A stretch of DNA of 64,000 nt from Primula veris. Its lineage: Eukaryota > Streptophyta > Magnoliopsida > Ericales > Primulaceae. The DNA is taken from positions 32,030,967 to 32,094,966 of the forward strand of contig OY821744.1 of the NCBI GenBank assembly GCA_963682055.1, given 5' to 3'. Both the position numbers and the translations under genes were made by a program. The notes under the pieces are model-generated. The model was not told the DNA's origin. It was given only the letters and a program-made list of their open reading frames with translations, and made no database searches. Positions 24,317 through 34,787 of this stretch are shown here, one piece after another (positions within the stretch are counted from its first letter, which is position 1; each line of letters starts with the position of its first letter).

Positions 24317-24436
24317 GAGTATATTAACGGTACTAATTCAAACCATGAGTATAATACACGGAGTGATAAGAACTTTATACAAACGGAGTGATAAGGGTGG
24401 TTATTATCATGGTTACAAAATTGGTGGAGATATATT

Positions 24437-24599
24437 TGGTTGATAATGAGATTGGCTTCACACGGGTTGTTACTGAAGATAGACTTAGTTTAAAATAGAT
24501 AAGATGAAAACTTAGTTTAAAATAGATAAGAGATTACTTCTCTACTTTATCTTTGGTATATAAATAGTGATGTAATCTCTGATCACTATTTTCTACTGA
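24437..24599 (+). promoter_or_regulatory. LTR-like or promoter-like segment before B3-like copy A
   Basis: Not homologous to the other B3-like copies. It contains a short tandem repeat of CTTAGTTTAAAATAGATAAG and the TATA box TATATAAATA (24557-24566), then a leader-like stretch, and joins the duplicated unit at 24600. It could be the end of a copia-type LTR. It is placed so that it could drive copy A. Confidence 0.4.
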
Positions 24600-26637
24600 A
24601 ATAACACTGATATGTCTGGCAAAAGCAATTTAACTTATAAACCGTGAGACACTTTACTTGAATTCTTTTGCTTTGAATAATTTTAGTTGGGATTCTCATT
24701 ATTGCAGTTCAAATGGAATGGGGAATAAGTTCTAGGTGTTAATAAATACTGTTGTGGATTATTATCTGGCATTTATTGGTGTCAATTGGAAAAATCAGAC
24801 ATCGTTTTAGGAGAAAGTTAATAATATTATCCAAGATAATTACTAACCTAGTATGGTTGAAGCTTATAAGCACAATTTTTTTGCTTAAAATTCGAGCTTC
24901 CTTGCTTGTAACCTGCAATTAGACAAGCCAATCATGGGGCTCTCTGGTTATTAGTTGTGAACCAACATTTTGCTGGGCTGGGTCACAGCAATGGGCTAGT
25001 TTGGAGAAAAACTTCTTATGGCTCTTTTTTTCAATTTAATACTGACTAATAGTGTCTGAACCTTGTGATGATCTGTTTTGGATTTTAACAAATTTGATTG
25101 ATATGATTAGGTTTTATTTGTATGATACTTCGTATGATATTTGCTTGATAATGACGTTGATATATTTCAGTTGGTTCATTAATGTGATTTAAATGACGAG
25201 TCAATTTGATTAGCATAAATGGCGGAACATGGAGAGCAAGCAACAAATGTTGTGGTTAGTGAGAATTTTTATTATTATTATTATTTTCAAGTTTCATTTT
25301 TTGTTTCAATATTTAAATATTTTAAGATGCATATATCTTTTGTTGTTTCCAGGTTGACCAGTTGCAAGAGCAACCAGTTGATGTGGTACAAGTGGAGGAG
25401 GAAGTGATTAATGTTGAGGTTTGTGATGTTTTATTTTCCAATATTTCAAAGTAATTGAAAATGCTGTGGTTTGCTGATTATTTTTATTACTATTATTTTC
25501 AAGTTTTATTTTTTGTTTCAATATTTAAATATTTTAAGATGCATATATCTTTTGTTGTTTCCAGGTTGACCAGTTGCAAGAGCAAGCAGTTGATGTGGTT
25601 AGTGATGTTTTGTTTCAAGTATTTTTTTCCAATATTTCAAAGTTATCGAAAAGCATGTAACATATTTTCTATATTTCAAAGAAAATAAGTGCTTATAGTA
25701 TTTCCTGTTGTTTAAGTATTTATATGTTTTTAAGATGCGTGTGAACTATATCTTTTCTTTTTTTTAGGTTGCTGAACTTGGATCCCTCCTACTAGCATTA
25801 CAAGGGTTTTCTTTAGTTGATACTGTTCAAGAAGCTCTTCAGATTCCAAACATGCCATTTGCTATACTCCCACCTATTCTGAAAGCACTTATAGAGACTG
25901 GAGAGGCTGTTTTCGTTACAAAAAAATCTCTAACGTCAAGCGACTTGAACCCTCAACGACACCGACTTTTGCTTCACATTGACCGACTTGACCCATTATT
26001 CTTAAACCAACAAGATATTACAAACTTAAACATGGGAGCTGGTTCTATCGAAATAAGCGTAGTTGTAGCTGGTGCGGCTTATGATGTAACCATGAGGATT
26101 CGGCAAATGGGTGCAAATCGGTATCTTGCACTTATGAAGGGTTGGGCTACAATATTAGAGAATAACAACTTTGAAGCTGGTCAAGAAATAGCAATCTACT
26201 CCTTTAAAGACCATAATAATGTAAATGTATTTTACATTTTGCCCATCCATCCACTACCAGCTTAGCCACTTCTTCCAAGCTTGAACATTAGATTGGCTAG
26301 ATAGCTGACTATGTTCATAAACTAAAGATGATTCTTTTTATAAGGTTGTATTTGTTTTTTGTTTAATATTCTCCGTAGTTGAATCCAGCCTTTTCTTTCT
26401 TTTTGAAACATGGGATTTGATTTGCTTATGTTGCTGAAGCCTGAATAATATGATACATTGTGTTCTGCTTTATATTCTTAGCAATGACTAAATTTTTGTT
26501 GGATTATACAGATTTTCGTGTTTGGATTATTGTTTGGTAAATATAGTAAGTTACTGTATGATGTACCATGTACAGACACTTGAAAAAAATAAACAATGGG
26601 ACTTGTGTGTGACACATACTCGTGTTCATTCACATTA
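24600..26637 (+). repeat. B3-like duplication unit A
   Basis: Homologous to 32.27-34.13 kb and 48.11-50.0 kb: intron-2 sequence, exons 3-5 and the 3' flank to ACATACTCGTGTTCATTCAC. It starts within intron 2, so exons 1-2 were not included. Confidence 0.8.
25219..26265 (+). CDS. B3/DUF313-like gene, copy A (new 5' end)
   Basis: Exons 25219-25254, 25353-25418, 25565-25597 and 25768-26265 join in frame at GT-AG borders to 210 residues, starting MAEHGEQATNVV. The ATG sits at a deletion junction of about 125 bp relative to copy B, which removed the exon-3 acceptor and the first part of exon 3. The VDQLQEQ exon is present twice in tandem. The last exon encodes the B3-like region: KKSLTSSDLNPQRHRLLLHI, then GWATILENNNFEAGQEIAIY and FKDHNNVNVFYILP. 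DUF313-type B3 proteins are plant-specific and thought to bind DNA in the nucleus; that is family knowledge. Fully open, but whether it is transcribed is unknown. Confidence 0.5.
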
Positions 26638-28257
26638 CAGTATGGAAGGCATTAAAATACAAACATGAGTAGTAATTCACTCTATTAGCATACATATATG
26701 CGAATGTACAAGGTATCTTGAAAAGAAAATAGTAATTACTTGGGAATCGAATTTGCTGTGATAAAGAAGAATTTCTTGGCTATGGTGAGTGGTTTGATAC
26801 TAGAGAACAAAAGAGAAAGGGTTGAATTGTTCTTTAAAGCTAAAATACTAGTTAATTACTGTAACAAGTAACAGAATTATAAGCTCTTTGCTCTCTTTTG
26901 AATGTATTTACTTAACTAGGCCTCTATTTATTAGTAACTATTCCAACCAAATGACTTATTTTTCTCCTTTACATCTTTTATAAAACATATAAAAACCAAT
27001 TTTCTGGTTCTACTTACATTAGTGTTATAGATTCGTCATAAATTAATTACTGTCATGAAAACCCTGGCCAATTAACACCATATCTTAATCCCGATTAAAA
27101 CTAGATAAAAGGTATAATACATAAAGCAAAACATGAAATTGGTTGTACTTATGACTCGGCTCAATTAACATTCTTTAAAAATGGACAAATTCGGTTTTAT
27201 AAACTTATGAGAATATGTACCAGTCGATGCAAGAATTTAAAATGTAAAATGCGTTGAAACAAAAAACACAAACCGGTAATACAAACTGCTCTAGGATAAC
27301 AAACGAAAGACTAGGTTCTAAATAATGCTACAAAGATACGGAAAAAAAACTGCTCCAGACGAATCCATTAAACTAATGCGAGATGATATTTGCATATTCT
27401 GTAGCCGAATCCACACAAATTTTGAGAAAAAAATAGGAACGAAAAGTTTCAATCTTTACTTTTTTACTCATTATTTTGAATAAGTAGAAGAAAAGAAAAT
27501 AGATCGTTCTTTTGCTAGTAAGCACGAGTAATAGTAACAAAACAAAAAAACTTCAAGAATGATCAAAGATTAACACACTCATAAAATTGATTATAATTAA
27601 CAGTTTAAAGATATTATTAAAACTGAGTCTATAAATAAATGTGTATGTATATGATATATTAGCGAATCTAGCTACAGGATGCGTTGGTTCGACGGTAACC
27701 TATATTCATAGATACTAATTAAATCGAATATAAACTTGACAACCATAAATTTGAAATCACATAAATTAATAACAATAATATTATTGGAAAAAAAAGAAGT
27801 TTTCATACCTGAAATAGTAAAAAGATTGGAGAGATAGAGAGAGAAGAGGAGAGAGAAACCTAAAATAGACAAATGAATTTAAAAGTGGGATGACAGTTAA
27901 CGTAATATAGCAGTTTTATTTAGTATTTATTTTATTTGCAATTTGTGTAATTGAAAAGATTTTTTTGTAAATACTTGTTTTAAGGCTTCATAAGGGGTGT
28001 TGACATAAATTAATATATATAAAAGATTGAGTGTTAGTTTGGCGCCAAAGTCAGTTGTTAGTTATGAAGTTTAACTTGTTTATATTTTAGACCCTGATTG
28101 TATTGGAAATTAAAATTAGATATTGTTATTAATTGGAATAATATTTAATCTTGAAAAAGGTACTCAATTCGTTTTTTTTTTAGTGACGACGCTTATTGTA
28201 TAAATTAATGGAAATTCTTTCCAAAAGGTTTTCACATCTGGTAGAGACAAATGACCA
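26638..28257. other. Intergenic DNA with a segment shared with 15.4-16.0 kb
   Basis: 26638-26940 matches 15358-15600 and 15962-16020 (for example TTCTTGGCTATGGTGAGTGG and GAATTATAAGCTCT, then TACTTAACTAGG). The rest has no recognised gene. A CT-rich stretch on the minus strand near 27825-27865 resembles a plant 5' leader, but nothing follows that I recognise. Confidence 0.55.
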
Positions 28258-29038
28258 CAGTTAGTCGGCTATTCAGCAAATAAAGAACAATTTAATAATT
28301 TACCTACTAATTTCATATCCAACTACGATATTTAACAACTAATTTCATAATAATTGATCAATCAACATACTTTTGTTGACATGACATGGCATGACACAAA
28401 TTAACCAAACATATGTCAAATAACATGGCAACACCTCATTTGAGTTTTTTTTTGAAAAAAATCAAAAAAATCGTAAATGTTTAAAACTTGGTTACACTCA
28501 TCAGAATATGAGTTTATGAATTTATAAGTTAATTTTTCTAAATGCTTATTGATTTATTTATTTTGCTCTCTTTTTTAAAAAAAGGTAATTTTTTTTTCAA
28601 AAAATGTAAAATTAGTACAAAATTGTTAAAGAAGTTAGAAAATGAGTTTTCAAATTTACAAAATCGTATTTTGATTTTTTATGATTTTTTTTAATCTTTT
28701 TGGTCTTTTTTAAAAATAACCTCAAAAAAAAATAAATCAACGAATGCTTTTTATTATTATAATTTGTAACTTTATTATAATTTATTGATTTTTTATTCAG
28801 ATTGATTTTTATTTTTATTTTCTTTTACTTATTTTTTTTTTAAAAGAATAAAAATATTATTGAGCTTTTAAAGTTACAAATTATAATAAAAAAAAAAAAC
28901 ATTCTTTGATTTTTTTCGATTTTTAAAAAAAAATACCAAAAATATTAAAAAAAAATCAATAAAAAATCATTAAATAAAATCAAATACGATTCTGTAAATT
29001 TTGAAACTCATTTCCTAAATTCTTTAACCATTTTGTAC

Positions 29039-29069
<31 letters not shown>

Positions 29070-29405
29070 TTATAAGAGCAAAAAAGTCAAAAAATAATTA
29101 AAAATCAATAAACATTTAGAAAAATTAAAAATTAAAATTATATTCTCAGATTCTGACGCGTGTAACCAAGTTTTAAACATTTTTGATTTTTTTAATTATT
29201 TTTTTTCAAAAAAAATCATAAAAAAAAAACTTAAATCATAAGGTGTTGTCACATCATTTGATATCTGTTTGGTTAATTTGCACCACGTCGTGCCATGTCA
29301 GGAAAGGTATGTTGATTGATCAATTATTATTAAACTAGTATGGAAATTGTTAAATGTCGTAATTGTGTATAGAAATTGTTAACAGCCGATAGTTTAGTAA
29401 ACAAA
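28258..29405. mobile_element. Foldback / long inverted-repeat element, about 1.15 kb
   Basis: The two halves are diverged inverted copies of each other around a centre near 28840. Left-arm phrases such as ATTGATCAATCAACATAC, AAATTAACCAAACATATG and AAATGAGTTTTCAAATTTAC recur as reverse complements between 28985 and 29400. It ends near AGCCGATAGTTTAGTAAAC, matching the outer end of the solo arm. (TA)n lies at 29046-29070. No ORF. Transposase type unknown; the termini are too diverged to define a target duplication. Confidence 0.75.
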
Positions 29406-30041
29406 ACATGAATTAACCATAAAACTACCATACTTATTTTTTAACTGATTACCTTAGCGTAGATTTAAGCTAAGTAATTTTTTTAAGCGATACGATGTTA
29501 AATCTATGGGATAAATTCTTTATACTGAGCTCGTAACACAAGCTCAGCTCGACCTCATTTAGTCAACAAGTTGAACGTAGGCAAGATTTTAAGTCTCGTT
29601 TCGTAAACGAGCTGAACTTGAACAGAGCTGGACTCGACTCGACTCTATTGCACCAAACAACTTATACGCGTGAACTTACCATTACCATCTCAACTTCATC
29701 CGAGAATTCATATTTTGGACATTTTTATTTTATTTTATTCTAGTGATGAGAAAACGAAATCGTAGTTCTTTGGTAAAAATGAAGACTTTTTACATCCAAG
29801 TTAAAACTAAAAAATTCTTGAGAATGAGGTCGATGACGTGAGATTGAGACATTGAGGCTATTGATGTGAGATTGGTCCTTTACTAGTAAAATTTTCTAAT
29901 TTAACTATTGATAATTTAGTTAAATATGAAAGTGACTATTTGCATAAATTCTCTGTCATTTTAAAACAATAAAAAAATCAATTAAAAAAAAAACTTTGAA
30001 ATAACTAACTAACTGTGGCAACCGCCAAATACAAAACCCAT
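29406..30041. other. Upstream region of B3-like copy B
   Basis: No gene. A patch at 29527-29650 rich in GAGCTGAAC/CTCGACTCGACTC words resembles a common dispersed plant repeat; not resolved further. Confidence 0.4.
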
Positions 30042-30050
30042 TATATATAT
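30042..30050 (+). promoter_or_regulatory. TATA box of B3-like copy B
   Basis: TATATATAT about 160 bp before the ATG. It is followed 35-50 bp later by a TC-rich stretch (TTTCTCTCTCT) typical of plant transcription starts. Confidence 0.5.
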
Positions 30051-30093
30051 CTCATAAACCCCCATCCCATTCTCATACAATATTTCTCTCTCT

Positions 30094-30172
30094 ATACATA
30101 TACAATATACATACATACATATATACATATATACATACATACATATATACATACATACATACATATATATAT
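30094..30172 (+). repeat. (TACA/TATA)n microsatellite in 5' leader
   Basis: Interrupted ACATACATACAT and ATATAT runs fill most of the presumed 5' UTR of copy B. Likely length-variable. Confidence 0.85.
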
Positions 30173-30202
30173 CATTCTTTCTGAAAACCGGTATTCAAGA
30201 AA

Positions 30203-33200
30203 ATGTCTCCAAACGACCCACCCAAAAGTTCTTCCAGCAAAGAAATAATTCCAGCTGAACTCGACATTGATCTACCCATTGACGATGAAACTGAACTCAG
30301 CGTAGACGGGTCTCCAGCAAAAAAGAAGCAGAAGATTTCTAATTCCCCTGAACCACATCCGAGGTCGTCACTTCTTTCTATCGTTTCTTTTAATATTTAT
30401 GTTTTGTGAATGCAATTTCTTGGTTAGTTGGGTAGATTTGATATTTGATATTGGATAGTGGATAATAAAGTTCTTTAAAGAAAGGATTCATGTTCTTGAG
30501 AAAAAAAAAGGAAAGAACGATGAAAAAGAAAGATTTAGAAGTTAGGACTCGTATTATTTGCTGCAATTTGCATAAGAGGAATTTGCCCACAGTTTTGTTC
30601 GGATCATGTGATTTTTCTACATAGTGTGAATTTATGTTTGAGCCTGTCACGATGTAATTGGTTATCTTGGAAAGCGGAGTTATTTGAGAAAATAATAAGT
30701 TTCTGGGAGGAAAAGTAAAAAGAAAGAAAACAACAGAATTTTGGAAAATGATGAGTTTTGGAAAAATATTATGTGCAGTTCACACATTATATGTGAGTTT
30801 ATTCATAGATTTGCAGGGATTAGGTGAAATAGATTTTGTTAAAGTTTTATACCTGCAAGTATGTTGTACATTATGAAAAAGGATTCATTTTAGTAGGAGA
30901 AAAAGGAAATAAAGAATAAAAGAAAGCATTCAGGACTTATATTATGTGCTGCAGTTCTCATATTATCTGAATTTGCCCAACGCCTTGTTCGGATTATGTG
31001 ATTTTTCTACATATAGTGTGTATTTATGCTTGACCTTGTCACAATATAATTAGTTATCTTGGATAGCAGAGTTATTTGAGAAAATAATAAATTACTGGGA
31101 GGAAGAGGAAAAGAAGAGAAATGACGGAATCTTGTAAAAAAACAAGAACTTTGAGAAAATATTATGTGCTATGTAGTTCACACAATGTATGTAAATTTGT
31201 TCAGAGTCTTGTAGGGATTAGGTGAAATAGCATAATTTTTTTGAATGGATTATGCGAACTTAGTGAAGGTTTTAACCTATGTATGTTGTACATTATGTGA
31301 GTACTGAGTATGCTTAAAACTCTGTATTTTGATTCAGTTCACATGTATCAACTAATCATAGTTTTTCCCTTTAAATCGCTGTATTTCTTGAAAACCAAGC
31401 AATGGTATTTTGGAAATTCTTAATTCTTTTCCAAAGATTACAGTAGCTCTGTCTGTTCTTGAGAAATAAACATAAAAAGGGTTTTCAATTATTAATGAGG
31501 TTACTGTTTCCTTCTTTTAGTTAATTTCAGCAGAAAGCATGGTTTTCGTGGGTTCTTCAGTTGATCTTAGTTTAACTAGGAAATGAACAGAAAATAGAGG
31601 GGGTAGATTTGATGTGGTATTTAAACGACAACTTGGCATCTCGACCCTATATATTTTGTTTTTCAATTTTTCATTGTTGTCAAACATTGTATTCATATAG
31701 CAAATCTATTGTTGCTGAATGTTGATACGTATATAATGTGCTGAAGCATTATTGCGTTAATAATGAAGCAACCTCTTCTAGGAGTAAAATGCAAGCCTAT
31801 TCGATTTTCTTTATCAAATTGAGTCAAGTTATGAATTTGCGAAGAATAACATTAACAACTCTAGATTCTGCAAGTATATAATCTATAGAGTAAGTAGCTA
31901 TTAAGTATATAGGAATCTTCTCAGGGGCTTTGTTTGCATGTAATAAATATTCTAAAGAACTAAAGAATCATTTAGTTAATTTTTTCTTTGCCTGTAATTG
32001 CCTAATTATTCATATATGAACATTTTATTACTATTATATGTATGTTTATGTACTAAATCTGGCACCGTTCTCCTTACTTTAGCAGCAAAATCTCCGAAAA
32101 TCAAAAAATGGAAACTTTAGGCACTGGTGCTAGTACTTCAACTGCTGCACAAGGAGAACCTTCAGGGTAAGTATCTTTCCTCATGTCATATATAGACTTG
32201 TTTTAGCCTAATTAAACTTTATATCTCATAGTCCACTGCAGTTTTTCCACTTATAAAGCCTGTCTCTAGGAATGACACTGATATGTCTGGCAAAAACAAT
32301 TTAACTTATAAAGCGTGAGACACTTTACATGAATTCTTTTGCTTTGAATAATTTTAATTGGGATTCTCATTATTGCAGTTCAAATGGAATGGGGAATAAG
32401 TTCTAGGTGTTAATAGATAATGTTGTGGATTATTATCTGGCATTTATTGGTGTCAATTGGAAAAATCAGACATCGTTTTAGGAGAAAGTTAATAATATTA
32501 TCCAAGATAATTACTAACCTAGTGTGGTTGCAGCTTATAAGCACAATTTTTTTGCTTAAAATTCGAGCTTCCCTGCTTGTAACCTGCAATTAGACAAGCC
32601 AATCATGGGGTTCTGGTTATTAGTTGTGAACCAACATTTTGCTGGGCTTGGGTCACAGCAATGGGCTAGTTTGGAGAAAAACTTCTTATGGCTCTTTTTT
32701 TCAATTTAATACTGACTAACAGTGTCTGAACCTTGTGATGATCTGTTTTGGATTTTAACAAATTTGATTGATTTGATTAGGTTTTATTTGTATGATACTT
32801 CGTATGATATTTGCTTGATAATGATGTTGATATATTTCAGTTGGTTCATTAATGTGATTTAAATGACGAGTCAATTTGATTAGCATAATCTTGGTATAAT
32901 CTATGTTGTATATTAGTGCTAAATGTTGAAGACTTAAAGTTGAACCGTTGCATATAATATTTTTTAATGTTTTCTTAATAAATATAGATCTTTGGCAATC
33001 GGGGCCGCAGTCCAAGTGGCGGAACATGGAGAGCAAGCAAGAAATGTTGTGGTTAGTGAGTATTTTTATTTTTATTATTATTTTCAAGTTTCATTTTTTG
33101 TTTCAATATTTAAATATTTAAGATGCATATATCTTTTGTTGTTTCCAGGTTGACCAGTTGCAAGAGCAAGCAGTTAGGGTTAGTGATGTTTTGTTTCAAG

Positions 33201-33849
33201 TATTTTTTTCCAATATTTCAAAGTTATTGAAAAGCATGTAACATATTTTATATATTTCAAAGAAAATAAGTGCTTAATTTTTATAGTATTTCTTGTTGTT
33301 TAAGTATTTATATGTTTTTAAGATGCGTGTGAACTATATCTTTTCTTTTTTTAGATTGCTGAACTTGGATCTCGCCTACTAGCAGCATTACCAGGGTTTT
33401 CTGCAGTTAATAATGTTCAGGAAGCTCGTCATATTCCAAACATGCCATTTGTTTTACTCCCACCTATTCTGAAAGCATTTATAGGCATTGGAGATGCTGT
33501 TTTCGTTACAAAAAAATCTCTAACGCCAAGCGACGTGAACCCTCAACGACACCGACTCTTGATTCACACTGGCCGAGTTAACCTATCATTCTTCAGCCGA
33601 CAAGATTTTACAAACTTAGGAGCTGGTTCTATTGAAATAAGCGTAGTTGTAGCTGATGCGGCTTATGGTGTAACCATGAAGATTCGGCAAATGGGCGCAA
33701 CTCCGTATCTTGCATTTATGCAGGGTTGGGCTACAGTATTAGAGAATAGCAACTTTGAAGCTGGTCAAGAAATAGCAATCTACGCCTTTAAAGACCATAA
33801 TAATGTAAATGTCTTTTACATTTTGCCCATCCATCCACCACCACCTTAG
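30203..33849 (+). CDS. B3/DUF313-like protein, complete copy B
   Basis: Five exons: 30203-30363, 32083-32166, 32988-33051, 33149-33178 and 33355-33849, all GT-AG and in frame (834 nt, 277 residues). The N-terminus is acidic and Ser/Pro-rich with a basic patch PAKKKQK, a possible nuclear localisation signal. Exon 2 encodes a Ser/Thr-rich linker (TLGTGASTSTAAQGE) and exon 4 the short VDQLQEQAVR. Exon 5 carries the B3-like domain: KKSLTPSDVNPQRHRLLIHT, then SIEISVVVADAAYGVTMKIR, GWATVLENSNFEAGQEIAIY and FKDHNNVNVFYILP. The pattern 'K.L..SDV.P...RL.I' followed by 'GW..V...N...G..I....F' recalls DUF313-type B3 proteins. The only copy here with its own promoter and exons 1-2, so probably the functional one. 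Targets unknown. Confidence 0.65.
30460..31330. repeat. Tandem duplication inside intron 1 of copy B
   Basis: About 430 bp occurs twice, diverged: compare 30535-30715 with 30930-31115 (TGTTCGGAT..ATGTGATTTTTCTACATA, then GTTATTTGAGAAAATAATAA), continuing into matching TTCACACA..GTATG segments. No coding content. Confidence 0.75.
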
Positions 33850-34786
33850 CCACTTCTTCCAAGCTTGATCATTAGATAGGCTAGATAGCTGACTATGTTC
33901 ATAAGCTAAAGATGATTCTTTTTATCAGGTTGTATTTGCTTTTTGTTTAATATTCTCCGCAGTTGAATCCAGCTTTTTCCTTCTTTTTGAAACATGGGAT
34001 TTGATTTGCTTATGTTGGTGAAGCCTGAATATGATACATTGTGTTCTGTTTTATATTCTTAGCAATGAGTAAATTTTTGTTGGATTATACAGATTTTCGT
34101 GTTTGGTAAATATAGTAAGTTACTTTATGATGTAGAAGCTGCTATCGAACAGAGCCTATACGAAATCGGTGCTGTTTAAATGTACATGTATTTGGTCCTC
34201 TCCTTCTGTACTTAATTTTCCAACAACGTTCTTACTGCTTTTAGGCTTTTAGCTATTCGTGTTGTTTAAACTTTTTATAAATTTCCCAGGGCAATCAAAC
34301 ACAGCCCGGTCAATTGACGTACAAAAAAAACAAAATGTTGTCACTCTGTCTTCTTCAGAAGTTGAATATCGTGCGATGGGTTTCACTGAATTAAAGCCAG
34401 CGGCCACACCGCTTTTTTTTACGGACCTTAAAATGGGCTTCCGTGCGTGCCATTAAAACGAAACTTAATTATCTACGAAATGGTATATCACAATACATGT
34501 TTGTAATCTATGAAAATAAATAATCCTAAAATATTAATTCAAGTATTTTATTAAAATTTTGAAACTGAAAATGAGTATTATTCGTTCATCGTTACTCAAA
34601 ATTAGTAAATGAATATTGAACCACCGTCAAGCAGGGGTCTAAAAGCCAATAAGACTACAATATTATAAAATTACCGAAAAACTAATAACAAAATTGGGTC
34701 GTTACAATCATTTCCTAAAAAAAATAAAATTAAGTCAGGCTTGAATACGTTTGCAATTGTGTCCATTTTAGTTTCTAATTTTGACC
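32167..34786 (+). repeat. B3-like duplication unit B
   Basis: Homologous to 48009-51080, from the start of intron 2 through exon 5, a copia RNase H scrap and beyond. Relative to copy D it lacks about 160 bp after GATGTA near 34132 and lacks the 338-bp insertion of D. Confidence 0.8.
34259..34456 (+). pseudogene. Copia RNase H fragment (in unit B)
   Basis: The open stretch contains KKQNVVTLSSSEVEYRAMGF, the hallmark 'KKQ..V..SS.E.EYRAM' of Ty1-copia RNase H, followed by unrelated sequence. Too short to be a gene. The same fragment lies downstream of copy D, so it was present before the segmental duplication. Confidence 0.7.
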
Positions 34787-34787
34787 G

